The notes under the pieces: generated by a model
Seen by the model: the letters and a program-made list of their open reading frames with translations, nothing else
Told to the model about the DNA's origin: nothing
Databases searched by the model: none
Position numbers and translations under genes: made by a program
Shown here: one piece after another, positions 1 to 9,645 of the stretch
How the letters are laid out: each line of letters begins with the position of its first letter
Position numbering within the stretch: position 1 is the stretch's first letter
Assembly (NCBI GenBank): GCA_903832625.1
Contig: CAILCI010000027.1
Span: 1-64,000, forward strand
Direction: 5' to 3'
DNA from: an uncultured Burkholderiales bacterium
Lineage (GTDB): Bacteria; Pseudomonadota; Gammaproteobacteria; Burkholderiales; Burkholderiaceae_C
DNA: 64,000 nt

Positions 1-96
1 CCTGAAGGTGTGGGCGCGGTGATTCCAGGTGACAAAATACACGGCCATGTACAAGGCGTGGCTGAGGTGGAGTTGAGTATTGCCAAGCCGGAGTAA
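1..96 (+). CDS. Fumarylacetoacetate hydrolase family protein, C-terminal fragment (cut by window start)
   Basis: Frame 1 open from base 1 to TAA at 94-96: PEGVGAVIPGDKIHGHVQGVAEVELSIAKPE*; resembles FAH-family C-terminus and sits next to maiA. Confidence 0.6.
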   Translation, partial: PEGVGAVIPGDKIHGHVQGVAEVELSIAKPE

Positions 97-100
97 AGCC

Positions 101-739
101 ATGAAGTTGTACAGTTTTTTTCGCAGCCAAACCTCGCACCGCTTGCGTGTGGCCTTGAACCTCAAAGGCCTGAGCGCCGAATACATAGCGGTCGATTTGC
201 GCACCGAAGCGCATTTGAAATCTGCATTCAAAGCCCTCAATCCACAAGGCTTGGTGCCAGTGTTGGAGACGGAGGGACAGGTGTTCATCCAGTCGCCCGC
301 CATCATCGAATGGTTGGAAGAACGCTACCCCACGCCCGCTTTGTTGCCGCAAGACAGCGCAGCGCGCGCGCGGGTGCGTGCCTTGGCCGACATGGTGGGC
401 TGCGACACGCATCCGCTCAACAACCGCCGCGTGTTGGAGTACTTGCGCCACACCTTCGGCGCGAACGAAGACGCCATCAACGCATGGTGCAGCACATGGA
501 TTGGCGCAGCCTTTGACGCCATAGAAGCCTTGTTGGCCGCAGACACGCAACGCGGACGTTTTTGCGTTGGCGACGCGCCCAGCTTGGCCGATGTGTATTT
601 AGTGCCGCAAATCGAGAGCGCACGCCGCTTCAAAGTGGACTTGAGCCGCTGGCCTTTGATTGCAGCGGTAGAGGCAGAGTGCATGAAGCTTGAAGCTTTT
701 CAAAAGGCGGCGCCTATGCAGCAGCCCGATGCTTCATGA
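101..739 (+). CDS. maiA: Maleylacetoacetate isomerase / zeta-class glutathione S-transferase
   Basis: MKLYSFFRSQTSHRLRVALNLKGL...; SxxSxRxR zeta-GST N-terminal motif; start moved from ORF start 80 to ATG 101. Confidence 0.85.
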   Translation: MKLYSFFRSQTSHRLRVALNLKGLSAEYIAVDLRTEAHLKSAFKALNPQGLVPVLETEGQVFIQSPAIIEWLEERYPTPALLPQDSAARARVRALADMVGCDTHPLNNRRVLEYLRHTFGANEDAINAWCSTWIGAAFDAIEALLAADTQRGRFCVGDAPSLADVYLVPQIESARRFKVDLSRWPLIAAVEAECMKLEAFQKAAPMQQPDAS

Positions 740-759
740 GTCTGCGATAGCATTGGCCA

Positions 760-1977
760 ATGCAAACCTCCTCTTGGGCTGCGCTTTGGGCGCAGCCATT
801 TTTCTTTCGATTCTGGTCAGCGCGTTTGGTGGGCGTGTTGTCCAACCAAATGCTGATGTTGGCGCTGTCTTGGCATGTGTATGACATCACTTCCAGCGCT
901 TGGGATTTGGGGCTAGTCGGGCTGTTTCAGTTTTTGCCCGCACTCTTGATGACGCTGCCCGCAGGGCATGTGGCCGATCGGCTGCATCGGGGCAAAATTT
1001 TTGCGTGTTGTTTGTTGGTGCAAGTGGTGGTCTCAGGCGTGTTGCTGATGGCTACGCAAGAACATTGGGCAACGCGCGAGCTGATGTTTGCGCTCTCGGT
1101 GGTGTTGGGCATCACACGGGCGTTTCAAATGCCAGCGCAGCAAGCTATCACGCCCTTGTTGGTGCCATCTGGCTTGTTGCAGTCGGCAGTTGCCGTGAGT
1201 ACCAGTGGCATGCAAGCCGCCATCATTGGCGGGCCTGCATTGGGCGGCGTCTTGTATGCCAGCAGCCCATTGACGGTGTATGCCGTGTGTTGCGGCTTGT
1301 CTTTGTTGGCGGGCTTGCAAACCTTGCGCGTCAAGATCCATCATCAACCGACCCACACGGCTGCGAGCTGGCGCACGGTGTTGGCAGGTGTGGCTTTTGT
1401 CTGGGAACGCAAGGTCTTGCTGGGTGCAATGGCGCTCGATTTATTTGCCGTGCTCTTAGGCGGTGCAACGGCTTTGCTGCCCATTTATGCACGCGATATT
1501 TTGCACATTGGCCCCGAAGGTTTGGGTCTGTTGCGGGCTGCGCCTGCCGTGGGTGCGCTGGCAATGTCTTTGGTGATTGCGCGCTATCCCTTGCAACGTC
1601 AGGTTGGCAAACGCTTGTTATGGGCGGTGGCGGTGTTTGGTGCGGCCACGGTGGTGTTTGGTGTGTCCGAAAACTTCTGGTTGTCGCTGGTGGCTTTGAT
1701 CGTGACGGGCGCGGCAGACAACATCAGCGTGGTCACGCGATTGACCTTGGTGCAGCTGGAAACGCCGGATGACATGCGTGGCCGCGTGGCGGCGGTGAAT
1801 ACCATTTTCATTGGGGCGTCGAACCAGTTGGGCGAGTTTGAATCAGGCACCACGGCTGCATGGTGGGGGCCCGTGGGTTCGGTGGTGATTGGCGGCTTGG
1901 GGACGATGGCGGTGGCGTTGTGGTGGCTTAAGCTGTTTCCAGATTTGGCCAAACGCGACCGCATGAGCCACGGATAA
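760..1977 (+). CDS. MFS transporter (EntS-like exporter family)
   Basis: 405 aa, multiple TM segments, GHVADRLHRGK loop typical of MFS. Confidence 0.75.
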   Translation: MQTSSWAALWAQPFFFRFWSARLVGVLSNQMLMLALSWHVYDITSSAWDLGLVGLFQFLPALLMTLPAGHVADRLHRGKIFACCLLVQVVVSGVLLMATQEHWATRELMFALSVVLGITRAFQMPAQQAITPLLVPSGLLQSAVAVSTSGMQAAIIGGPALGGVLYASSPLTVYAVCCGLSLLAGLQTLRVKIHHQPTHTAASWRTVLAGVAFVWERKVLLGAMALDLFAVLLGGATALLPIYARDILHIGPEGLGLLRAAPAVGALAMSLVIARYPLQRQVGKRLLWAVAVFGAATVVFGVSENFWLSLVALIVTGAADNISVVTRLTLVQLETPDDMRGRVAAVNTIFIGASNQLGEFESGTTAAWWGPVGSVVIGGLGTMAVALWWLKLFPDLAKRDRMSHG

Positions 1978-1980
1978 GCA

Positions 1981-2343
1981 TCACATTTTCAAACAACAAC
2001 GGTCGCCGCTGGCGGGGCGCTCCACCAGCACTTGCGAGATATTGGGCAGCGTGTCTTTGAGCTGTTTGTAAATGAATAGGCACAGGTTTTCCAGCGTGGC
2101 CGGACCTATGCCTTGCACCTCATCCAAAAAACGGTGATCGAGTAACTCACGCACTTTGTTGACTTCTTGGCGCAAAAAAGCCAAATCCAGCATCATGCCG
2201 CTGGTGGGGTCGGGCGTGCCAGAAATGGTGACTTCGCCGTGGTAGGTGTGGCCGTGAATGCGCAGGCTGCCTTCGGTCTCGATCTTGCGGCGCAAGGTGT
2301 GGGCGGCTTCAAAGTAAAAGCGTTGGCTGAGTTCAAATGTCAT
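1981..2343 (-). CDS. queD: 6-carboxy-5,6,7,8-tetrahydropterin synthase
   Basis: MTFELSQRFYFEAAHTLRR...RIHGHTYHGEVTI...LDHRFLDE; QueD/PTPS zinc and catalytic motifs; overlaps queE by 4 bp. Confidence 0.9.
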   Translation of the reverse strand: MTFELSQRFYFEAAHTLRRKIETEGSLRIHGHTYHGEVTISGTPDPTSGMMLDLAFLRQEVNKVRELLDHRFLDEVQGIGPATLENLCLFIYKQLKDTLPNISQVLVERPASGDRCCLKM

Positions 2344-2975
2344 CGGATGCCGATCAACTTGTGGGTTTGCAGACTCACGCCCCATTGCGGATGCGCTTGG
2401 GCATAGGCCACAGCGGCTTGGGTGTTGGCCTCGGCTTGAGGGCCGTCCATGGGCTGCAAATAGAAGTGGTCAAATTTCAAAGTCTCGAATTGTCGCGGAT
2501 TTGCCAGCACTTGCGGAAACACCAGTTTCAATTCTTGTCCCGAAGTCACGGCCAGGGCGCTGCCCGCTTTGGGGCTGACGCACAACCAGTCAATGCCAGC
2601 GGGCGGCGCAAGCGTGCCGTTGGTTTCTACGGCAATGCGAAAACCGTGTGTGTGCAAAGCGTCCACCAAGGCGGTATCGACTTGCAGCAGCGGCTCGCCG
2701 CCGGTGAGCACCACCAAGCGGTGCGCCGTGTCGGCTGAGGGCCAAAAGCTGGCGATTGTTTGTGCCAAGTCGGTCGCAGTGGCAAATTTGCCGCCACCGT
2801 CGCCGTCTGTGCCGACAAAGTCGGTGTCACAAAACTGGCAGACGGCGCTGGCGCGGTCTTCTTCGCGGCCAGTCCAGAGGTTGCAGCCAGCAAAACGACA
2901 AAACACGGCAGGGCGTCCGGCATTCGCGCCTTCGCCTTGGAGGGTGTAGAAAATTTCTTTCACGCTATAGGTCAT
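2340..2975 (-). CDS. queE: 7-carboxy-7-deazaguanine synthase (radical SAM)
   Basis: MTYSVKEIFYTLQGEGANAGRPAVFCRFAGCNLWTG...CQFCDTDFVGT...VVLTGGEPLLQ; QueE signature; start set at ATG 2975 rather than ORF start 3251. Confidence 0.9.
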   Translation of the reverse strand: MTYSVKEIFYTLQGEGANAGRPAVFCRFAGCNLWTGREEDRASAVCQFCDTDFVGTDGDGGGKFATATDLAQTIASFWPSADTAHRLVVLTGGEPLLQVDTALVDALHTHGFRIAVETNGTLAPPAGIDWLCVSPKAGSALAVTSGQELKLVFPQVLANPRQFETLKFDHFYLQPMDGPQAEANTQAAVAYAQAHPQWGVSLQTHKLIGIR

Positions 2976-3019
2976 GGCTGAACTGTAACGGAGAGCCACA
3001 CCGCAGCGTGAAAGCTGGC

Positions 3020-4864
3020 TTAAATGGCTTGAGGCGCCCAGCGCAAACCAATAAACGCTGAGCGTGCGGGCGTGCCAAAGCTGGGCGTGATCAGATAGTG
3101 GTGATCCAACAGATTGTCGATACGTGCTTGCAAGTGCCAGTCTGAGTTCAGTTGCTTGTTGGCGAACACATGAAGCAAACCATAGCCCGCTGCACGGGTG
3201 CTGGCGCTGGCGTTGAAGCGTTGTCCCACGCCGCGCAGTTCTGCGCCCCATGTCCAGCCTGCGCTTTGGGTGTCAAAACCGACATTGCCGAAGTGGCGTG
3301 CGCGCCAAGCCAGGGTCTTGTGGGTGTTTAAATCGACGGGGTTTTGCACATCCCAAGAAAAGCGCAGGTTCACGCCGCGATGCTGGGTGTGACCCGACAG
3401 ACTGGCGCCTTGGAGTTGTACTTTGGCGGTGCTTTCGTAGTGACCCGCCACACTTTGGAATAGGTGGCTCAAACGGTTTTGATACACCACCAAGCCCATT
3501 CCAGAAGGGCCTTGCGTGTAGCGCAAGCCCAGTTCTTTGTTCAAGCCGGTTTCGGGTTGCAAATCGGGGTTGCCGACGCGCGGTGCATAGCGCACATACA
3601 AGCTGGGCACGCGAAACGAGGTAGCGACCGAGCTGCTCAAACGCCATTGCGGATTGAGGGCATAGCCATAGGCCAAGCTGCCTGTGTTTTTGCTGCCAAA
3701 TTGGCTCTGCGCATCGTGTCGCGCATTGGCTTGCAGCGTGTGTTTTTTAGCCGCGTAGCCATAGCCGAGCGCAAAACCGCGCTGCGCCGTTGTGGTGTTG
3801 AGCACGTTGACCAGTTCAATTTGCTCAAACCTTTGTTCAAGCAAACCTGTGAAGCGATGTGCGCCCAGCTTGAAGCTGTGTTGCGCAAGCAAATTGCTGC
3901 GTTGGCTCAAGGTGGTGATGTCGCTGATATCGTGCGGCAAGGTGAGGTCGCTGTCTTGGCTTTTGCTGATCGAGATTTGGCTTGTGTGCGCTTCATCCCA
4001 ATGGGCTTGCCAGTTCAAACCTGCGGTTTGTAAGCCATACAGCGCTTGATGGTTGAGCTGGGGCTGGTTGCCAGAGTCGTATTGCGCCTTCAAGTTGCTT
4101 CGCAACAGCGTCAATTCCAAGTGTTGGCTTGCGTCAATTTTTAATCCCAATTTGCCGCTGTAGGCAGTTTGTGCATAGCCATCGTCGTCTTGGTTGTAGG
4201 GCGTATTGATTCTGGCGCTGAAGCCTTGGCTGGCTTGACGCGAGACGCTAAGGCTGTAGTCCCAGGCTTGGTGCGTGCCGCTAAGGTGCGCATCGCTTTT
4301 GCGGGTTTGGTAGGAGCCTGCGCCAAAGCTGATGCTGGGTTGCAGGCCTGCTTCGCCTTTACGGGTAAAGATTTGAATCACGCCAGCAACCGCATCTGAA
4401 CCATAGACCGAAGCCGCTGGCCCGCGCAAAACCTCAATGCGTTCAATTTGCGCTAAGGGTAAATTTTGCCAATTTGCGCCGCCCGAAAATGCCTGACTAT
4501 CGATGCGAACACCGTCTATGAAAACAGCTGTCAAACGTGACTCTGCGCCGCGTACAAAGACCGAGGTGTCGGCGCCTTGCCCGCCGCTGCGGTTGAATTG
4601 CACGCCGGGCAAACGCTCCAACACATCGGCTACGGTGGACGCACCTGCGCGCTCGATCTCTTCTTGCTCAATCACGCTCACATCGGCCAGCACTTGGCTC
4701 AAAGGCTGCTCGGTGCGGGTGGCGGTGATGACAATGGGGTCGAGCTGGATTCCATCAGCGGCGTCCGTCTTGGCAAAAATGCTGGAGACCGACAGACTGC
4801 TCAACGCGGCGAGCCAGAAAACCTTAGAGCCACCAAAGGCGTGGGGGTGAGCGTGAATCAACAT
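3020..4864 (-). CDS. TonB-dependent outer membrane receptor, BtuB-like
   Basis: Signal sequence then DPIVITATRTEQPLSQVLADVSVIEQEEIERAG (TonB box/plug), ending in aromatic-rich beta-strand FIGLRWAPQAI. Confidence 0.8.
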   Translation of the reverse strand: MLIHAHPHAFGGSKVFWLAALSSLSVSSIFAKTDAADGIQLDPIVITATRTEQPLSQVLADVSVIEQEEIERAGASTVADVLERLPGVQFNRSGGQGADTSVFVRGAESRLTAVFIDGVRIDSQAFSGGANWQNLPLAQIERIEVLRGPAASVYGSDAVAGVIQIFTRKGEAGLQPSISFGAGSYQTRKSDAHLSGTHQAWDYSLSVSRQASQGFSARINTPYNQDDDGYAQTAYSGKLGLKIDASQHLELTLLRSNLKAQYDSGNQPQLNHQALYGLQTAGLNWQAHWDEAHTSQISISKSQDSDLTLPHDISDITTLSQRSNLLAQHSFKLGAHRFTGLLEQRFEQIELVNVLNTTTAQRGFALGYGYAAKKHTLQANARHDAQSQFGSKNTGSLAYGYALNPQWRLSSSVATSFRVPSLYVRYAPRVGNPDLQPETGLNKELGLRYTQGPSGMGLVVYQNRLSHLFQSVAGHYESTAKVQLQGASLSGHTQHRGVNLRFSWDVQNPVDLNTHKTLAWRARHFGNVGFDTQSAGWTWGAELRGVGQRFNASASTRAAGYGLLHVFANKQLNSDWHLQARIDNLLDHHYLITPSFGTPARSAFIGLRWAPQAI

Positions 4865-5002
4865 CAAATTCCAAACAACATCGAGGCAGCACTTGGCGGG
4901 AACAGCGCAGCCACAAGGCGGCGTAAACTGATTGCAAAGCATGAGGAAAAAGCTATTTTACTAAAATGAATACAAAATAGTTAAATAATAAAACCACTAT
5001 CT

Positions 5003-5953
5003 ATGAGTGCACACCACCACCATCACGGCTCTGAAACCCATGCTGGGCATGGGCATGGGCATCAGAGCCACGGCCATCATCACCCTTTGCCCGCCAATCG
5101 CCATGCATTTGTGCTGGCAACGGCTTTGAACACGGGTTTTGTTGCGGTTGAGTTTTTCTACGGATGGCTGGCCAACTCCACCGCGTTGATGGCCGACGGG
5201 GGTCACAACCTGTCGGATGTGCTGGGTTTGTTGTTGGCTTGGAGCGCAGTTCGTTTGTCCAAGGTCTCGGCTTCCGAGCGTTATACCTTTGGGCTTCGCA
5301 GCAGCTCAATCTTGGCTGCTTTGGGCAATGCCATGTTGCTGCTGCTGGTCAGCGGCGCGATTGCTTGGGAGGCGCTGTTGCGTTGGTTTTCGCCCGAACC
5401 TGCGGTTGGCTTGACCGTCATGGCCGTGGCGGGCGTGGGTTTGGTGGTCAATGGTTTTTCGGCTTGGTTGTTTACCCAAGGTCGCGAGCACGACCTGAAC
5501 ATTCGCGGCGCGTATTTGCACATGCTCGCGGATGCCTTGGTGTCGTTGGGCGTAGTAGTGGGCGGCCTGGTGATGTGGCAAACCGGCTGGACATGGGTTG
5601 ATCCTGTGATGAGTCTGATCATCGTCGCGGTGATTGTTTACGGCACTTGGGGTTTGCTCAAAGAGTCGGTGCAATTGGCTTTGAGTGCCGTGCCTGCACA
5701 CATCGACATACAGGCGCTGACACAGCATTTGCTGAGCATGCCCGGCGTGGTCTCGGTGCATGACTTGCATGTTTGGGGCATGAGTACCACGGAGACAGCA
5801 TTGACGGTGCATTTGGTCATGCCCCAAGGCCACCCGGGCGACGCGGCGCTGGAGGTCATCAGCGAATCGCTGCAACAACATTTTCGAATTCAGCACAGTA
5901 CCTTGCAGGTGGAGTTGACAAGCATCCACCACAGTTGCTGTTTGGCGCATTGA
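5003..5953 (+). CDS. Cation diffusion facilitator family transporter with His-rich N-terminus
   Basis: MSAHHHHHGSETHAGHGHGHQSHGHHH then ALMADGGHNLSDVLGLLLAW (HxxxD CDF metal site). Confidence 0.9.
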   Translation: MSAHHHHHGSETHAGHGHGHQSHGHHHPLPANRHAFVLATALNTGFVAVEFFYGWLANSTALMADGGHNLSDVLGLLLAWSAVRLSKVSASERYTFGLRSSSILAALGNAMLLLLVSGAIAWEALLRWFSPEPAVGLTVMAVAGVGLVVNGFSAWLFTQGREHDLNIRGAYLHMLADALVSLGVVVGGLVMWQTGWTWVDPVMSLIIVAVIVYGTWGLLKESVQLALSAVPAHIDIQALTQHLLSMPGVVSVHDLHVWGMSTTETALTVHLVMPQGHPGDAALEVISESLQQHFRIQHSTLQVELTSIHHSCCLAH

Positions 5954-5975
5954 AAGCAGAGAAAATAGCCGCCGT

Positions 5976-6827
5976 ATGATTTTTTTCAAACAACCGAAAC
6001 GGCGCTTGCTCGGCAAGACTTGGCTTTTGGGCTTAACACTTGGCTTGTGTCTAGGCGGCGCTGGTATTTCGCAAGCTTTTGCTCAGGAACTTTCTCGCAT
6101 GACCCACGACGCTGCACCTCTCATCGCACCCACAGGCACTTTGCGTGTCGCGATCAACCTTGGCAACCCCATCTTGGCGGGCAAAGACGCCAGTGGTCAG
6201 CCCAGTGGCGTGTCGGTAGACATGGCACAAGAATTGGCCAAACGCTTGGGCACGCCGTTTTCGTGGGTGGTGGTGGACAAAGCCAAAGACTCGGTCGAGG
6301 CTGTGACCCAAGGCCGCGCCGATGTGGGGTTTTTTGCCATCGATCCTGCGCGTTCTGAGGGCGTGGCGTTTACCCATGCTTACGTGCAAATTGAAGGCAG
6401 CTATTTGGTGGCCGAAAATTCGCCGCTGCACAGCAACGAAGACGTAGACCGCGCTGGCACACGCGTGGTGGTGGGGCAGGGCAGTGCTTACGATTTGTTT
6501 CTGACGCGCCATCTCCAACATGCTGAGATTGTGCGCGCTGAATCTTCGCCCGCCGTGGTCGATTACTTTGTCGCCCACAAACTGGATGTTGCCGCTGGCG
6601 TGAAGCAGCAACTAGAGGCCGATGCAAAGCGTTTGAGCGGCCTGCGTTTGTTGCCCGGGCGCTTCATGGTGATCAACCAAGCCATGGGCTTGCCGCTTGG
6701 CCGTGGTCAAGCAGCGCAGCAATGGCTGACACAGTTTGTGGATGAGTTGCGCGGCGCGGGATTTGTAGCGCAAGCGCTCAAGCGACATGGCGTGCAGGGC
6801 GCGTCGGTAGCGCCTGCCACGCCATGA
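5976..6827 (+). CDS. ABC transporter substrate-binding protein (family 3, amino acid-like)
   Basis: Signal peptide; GTLRVAINLGNPILAGKD..GVSVDMAQELAKRLG; SBP_bac_3 pattern. Confidence 0.8.
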   Translation: MIFFKQPKRRLLGKTWLLGLTLGLCLGGAGISQAFAQELSRMTHDAAPLIAPTGTLRVAINLGNPILAGKDASGQPSGVSVDMAQELAKRLGTPFSWVVVDKAKDSVEAVTQGRADVGFFAIDPARSEGVAFTHAYVQIEGSYLVAENSPLHSNEDVDRAGTRVVVGQGSAYDLFLTRHLQHAEIVRAESSPAVVDYFVAHKLDVAAGVKQQLEADAKRLSGLRLLPGRFMVINQAMGLPLGRGQAAQQWLTQFVDELRGAGFVAQALKRHGVQGASVAPATP

Positions 6828-6831
6828 GTTT

Positions 6832-7467
6832 TTAAGCCACTTCGCGAATGAAGTCGGCGCGTGCGCGACGCACTTTTTTCAGGCTGACCAACCAGTCTTT
6901 GTCGGCTTCGCGGTAACCCAGCGGCACGATCACGGTGCTGCGCAAGCCTTTGGCGCGCAAGCCCAAAATCTCGTCTAGGGCGGCGGGGTCAAAGCCTTCC
7001 ATGGGCGTGGCATCCACTTCTTCAAAGGCGGCGGCCACCAAAGCAGCGGTCATGCCAATGTAGGACTGGCGCGCGGCATGTTCGAAGTTGACTTCGGCGG
7101 GGCGAGCGGGGTAGTTGCTGAGCAACATCTTGCGGTAGTTCTCCCAGCCTTCGCTGGTGAAGCCGCGCTCTTTGTTGGTCAGGTCAAACATCATGTTGAT
7201 GCGCTCTGGCGTGTAGTTGTCCCAAGCGGCAAAAACCAAGAGGTGCGAACCATCGGTGATTTGGGCTTGGTTGTGCGCGATAGGCTTGATGCGTTCGAGC
7301 ACTTCTTTGTTGGTCACCACAAACACTTCATAGGGCTGCAAGCCGCTGGAAGTGGGAGCCAAGCGGATGGCTTCGAGGATGCGCTCGAGCTTATCTTGAG
7401 GCACTTTTTTGGCGGGATCCATTTTTTTGGCAGCGTAGCGCCAGTTCATTTTGTCGAGCAAAGCCAT
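6832..7467 (-). CDS. Nitroreductase family NAD(P)H-dependent oxidoreductase
   Basis: MALLDKMNWRYAAKKMDPAKKVPQDKLERILEAIRLAPTSSGLQPYEVFVV; NfsB-like FMN-binding motif. Confidence 0.85.
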   Translation of the reverse strand: MALLDKMNWRYAAKKMDPAKKVPQDKLERILEAIRLAPTSSGLQPYEVFVVTNKEVLERIKPIAHNQAQITDGSHLLVFAAWDNYTPERINMMFDLTNKERGFTSEGWENYRKMLLSNYPARPAEVNFEHAARQSYIGMTAALVAAAFEEVDATPMEGFDPAALDEILGLRAKGLRSTVIVPLGYREADKDWLVSLKKVRRARADFIREVA

Positions 7468-7558
7468 TCGTATACCTTGTGTGTAGGAGTTTTGGGAAGA
7501 GCAACTTAGGTGGGGCTGGTTGATGCCCTTTCAAGTTGACGCCAATTTTGGTGCAGAT

Positions 7559-8533
7559 TTATTCTGCCACGATGCCCTTGAGCTGAATGACCCGCCCCCA
7601 GCGGGGGTAATCGCGTGCCACCACCGCGCCGAGTTCTTCGGTTGTGGATGTGCTGGCGTCTAGCCCTGATTTGCTGAAAATCTCTTTGATGGCGGGTTGT
7701 TGCAAGATGCGGGTGAGTTCAGCATTGAGCTTGGCCACAACAGGTGCGGGCGTTTTGCTGGGAACGAAAAAGGCATACCAAAGATCAACGTCGATGTTTT
7801 TATAGCCCAACTCGGCAAAGGTTGGCACATCGGGCGCGACGGGGTGGCGCTTCAAGCTGCCCACAGCCAAGGCGTTGAGCTTGCCCGATTTGACAAAGCC
7901 TTGCGCAATGTGCACGGGCAAAAAACCCACCATCAACTCGCCAGCCAACAAGTCTTGTGTGTAACCCGCCGTGCCGCGATACGGCACATGCAGCATGAAG
8001 GTGTTGGTTTCGAGCTTGAACAACTCCATCGCCATGTGGTGCGGCGTGCCCACACCGGGCGATCCAAAGCTGATGTCGCCCGGCTTGGCACGCGAGAGCT
8101 TGATGAGGTCTTGCACGGTTTTGATGCCCGTCTTTGGATTGGCCACCAACATCAAGGTGCCGTAGGCTGACATGGAGACGGGCGCAAAATCTTTGGTTGG
8201 ATTGAACGGCACGTTTTTGTAAAGCTGAGAGGCGATGAGCATGGTGTTGGCACCCATCAAAACCGTGTTGCCATCGGGCGCTGATTTGGCGACAAAGTCT
8301 GCCCCAATGTTGCCGCTGGCGCCCGGCATGTTTTGCACCACCACGGGTTGCCCCATGTGCTCGCTCAGCATGGGTTGAACAGTGCGGGCGATGGTGTCCA
8401 TGCCTGTGCCGGGTGTGAAGGGCACAATGATTTTGAGGGCCGTGTTGCTCTGCGCCTGCGCGCACAAGCCTATCCCGGCCAGCAGCACCACCAAGCACAG
8501 CTTGAAAATATCACGGGCAAACAAGCGTTTCAT
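7559..8533 (-). CDS. Tripartite tricarboxylate transporter (Bug family) periplasmic substrate-binding protein
   Basis: Signal peptide; ALKIIVPFTPGTGMDTIARTVQPMLSEHMGQPVVVQNMPGASGNIGADFVAKSAPDG; Bug family. Confidence 0.9.
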   Translation of the reverse strand: MKRLFARDIFKLCLVVLLAGIGLCAQAQSNTALKIIVPFTPGTGMDTIARTVQPMLSEHMGQPVVVQNMPGASGNIGADFVAKSAPDGNTVLMGANTMLIASQLYKNVPFNPTKDFAPVSMSAYGTLMLVANPKTGIKTVQDLIKLSRAKPGDISFGSPGVGTPHHMAMELFKLETNTFMLHVPYRGTAGYTQDLLAGELMVGFLPVHIAQGFVKSGKLNALAVGSLKRHPVAPDVPTFAELGYKNIDVDLWYAFFVPSKTPAPVVAKLNAELTRILQQPAIKEIFSKSGLDASTSTTEELGAVVARDYPRWGRVIQLKGIVAE

Positions 8534-8565
8534 GGTCAGTCCTTCTTGGAATTCAGGGGGCTATT

Positions 8566-9642
8566 TCAGCGTGGCAGCAAAGCATCGGGGATGTTGAACA
8601 GCGCTTGCGCATTGGTTTGGTAGAACTTTTTCTTGGCCGCTGGATTCATGTCCATGCCATCCAAGGCGTGCACTTCGTCAATCGCGTATTGATAGGGATA
8701 GTCCATCGCGTAAAGCACACGGTCTTCACCCAACACGTCTTGGGTGAAGGCAATGGCTTTGTGCCACGCCATGCCGCTGCAGGTGATGTGAAAGTTGTCG
8801 CGCAAATAGTCGCTGGGTTTGCGCTTGAGCGGTTTGACGCTGTCATAGCGTTTGGAGCGCACAGTGGCCGCGTGCATGTAGTCCAAGCGATACGCCCAAA
8901 ACGGCAGCGCCTCGCCCATGTGGCCCAAAATGATTTGCAGTTTAGGAAAGCGGTCAAACACACCTGCGGTGATGAGGCGCAAGGCGTGCAAGCCCGTCTC
9001 CACACCAAAGCCAAACACCGCGCCGTCCAAACCAGCTTCGAGGAAAGGGCCAATCATGTTGGCAGGCGGCGTGTTGGGATGCAAGTAAATGGGGGTGTTG
9101 AGCGCTTCGGCAGCTTCAAAGATTTCCCAAAATTTTGGGTCCGACAAATACTCGCCATGCGTGTGCGAGTTGATGACCACCGAGTGCATGCCCAATTGGT
9201 TCACGCCACGGTGAATTTCTTTGGCGGCTTCGGCGGGGTCTTGCGGCGCGACCGCAATCATGCCAACAAAGCGCGTCGGATGGCGTTTGACGCCAGCGGC
9301 CAATTCGTCGTTGGCGAATTTGGCAAACGACACGGCGGTGGCGGTGTCCATGCATTGCACGCCGGGCGAAGTCAGGGCAATGACTTGCATGTCAATGCCT
9401 GCATCGTCCATGTGGCCGATGCGCACTTGGTCCATGTCGGTCAAGCAACGCATGATGTGTTGAGCCCGTTCGCTGGGGCTACTCATGTAAAAACCCATCA
9501 GGCTTTTGAAGCCGGGGTCAACCGAGGGTTGGGCCAAGATGTTGCGGTAAATGTCCAGCATTTCAGAAGGACAAAACGCTTCTTCGGTGGCAATGCGCAC
9601 ATAGGGGGCGGGCGCGGGGCGGGTGTGGTTGGGGCTGGTCAT
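8566..9642 (-). CDS. Amidohydrolase-2 family protein (ACMSD / gamma-resorcylate decarboxylase-like)
   Basis: RIATEEAFCPSEM...MDDAGIDMQVIALTSPGVQ...YLHPNTPP...IILGHMGEALPFWAYRLD...YAMDYPY; amidohydrolase decarboxylase motifs. Confidence 0.8.
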   Translation of the reverse strand: MTSPNHTRPAPAPYVRIATEEAFCPSEMLDIYRNILAQPSVDPGFKSLMGFYMSSPSERAQHIMRCLTDMDQVRIGHMDDAGIDMQVIALTSPGVQCMDTATAVSFAKFANDELAAGVKRHPTRFVGMIAVAPQDPAEAAKEIHRGVNQLGMHSVVINSHTHGEYLSDPKFWEIFEAAEALNTPIYLHPNTPPANMIGPFLEAGLDGAVFGFGVETGLHALRLITAGVFDRFPKLQIILGHMGEALPFWAYRLDYMHAATVRSKRYDSVKPLKRKPSDYLRDNFHITCSGMAWHKAIAFTQDVLGEDRVLYAMDYPYQYAIDEVHALDGMDMNPAAKKKFYQTNAQALFNIPDALLPR

Positions 9643-9645
9643 GGT

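Noticed and set aside
900-1772. 290-aa plus-strand ORF overlapping the MFS transporter in another frame
   Set aside because: Out-of-frame translation of the MFS gene, rich in Arg/Cys/Gly, no domain.
2976-3251. N-terminal extension of QueE in the ORF track
   Set aside because: QueE homology begins at MTYSVKEIFYTLQGEG (2975); the upstream 92 residues are Arg/Ser-rich non-homologous read-through.
3273-3647. Opposing ORFs of 124 aa within the TonB receptor
   Set aside because: Alternative frames of a clearly coding receptor gene.
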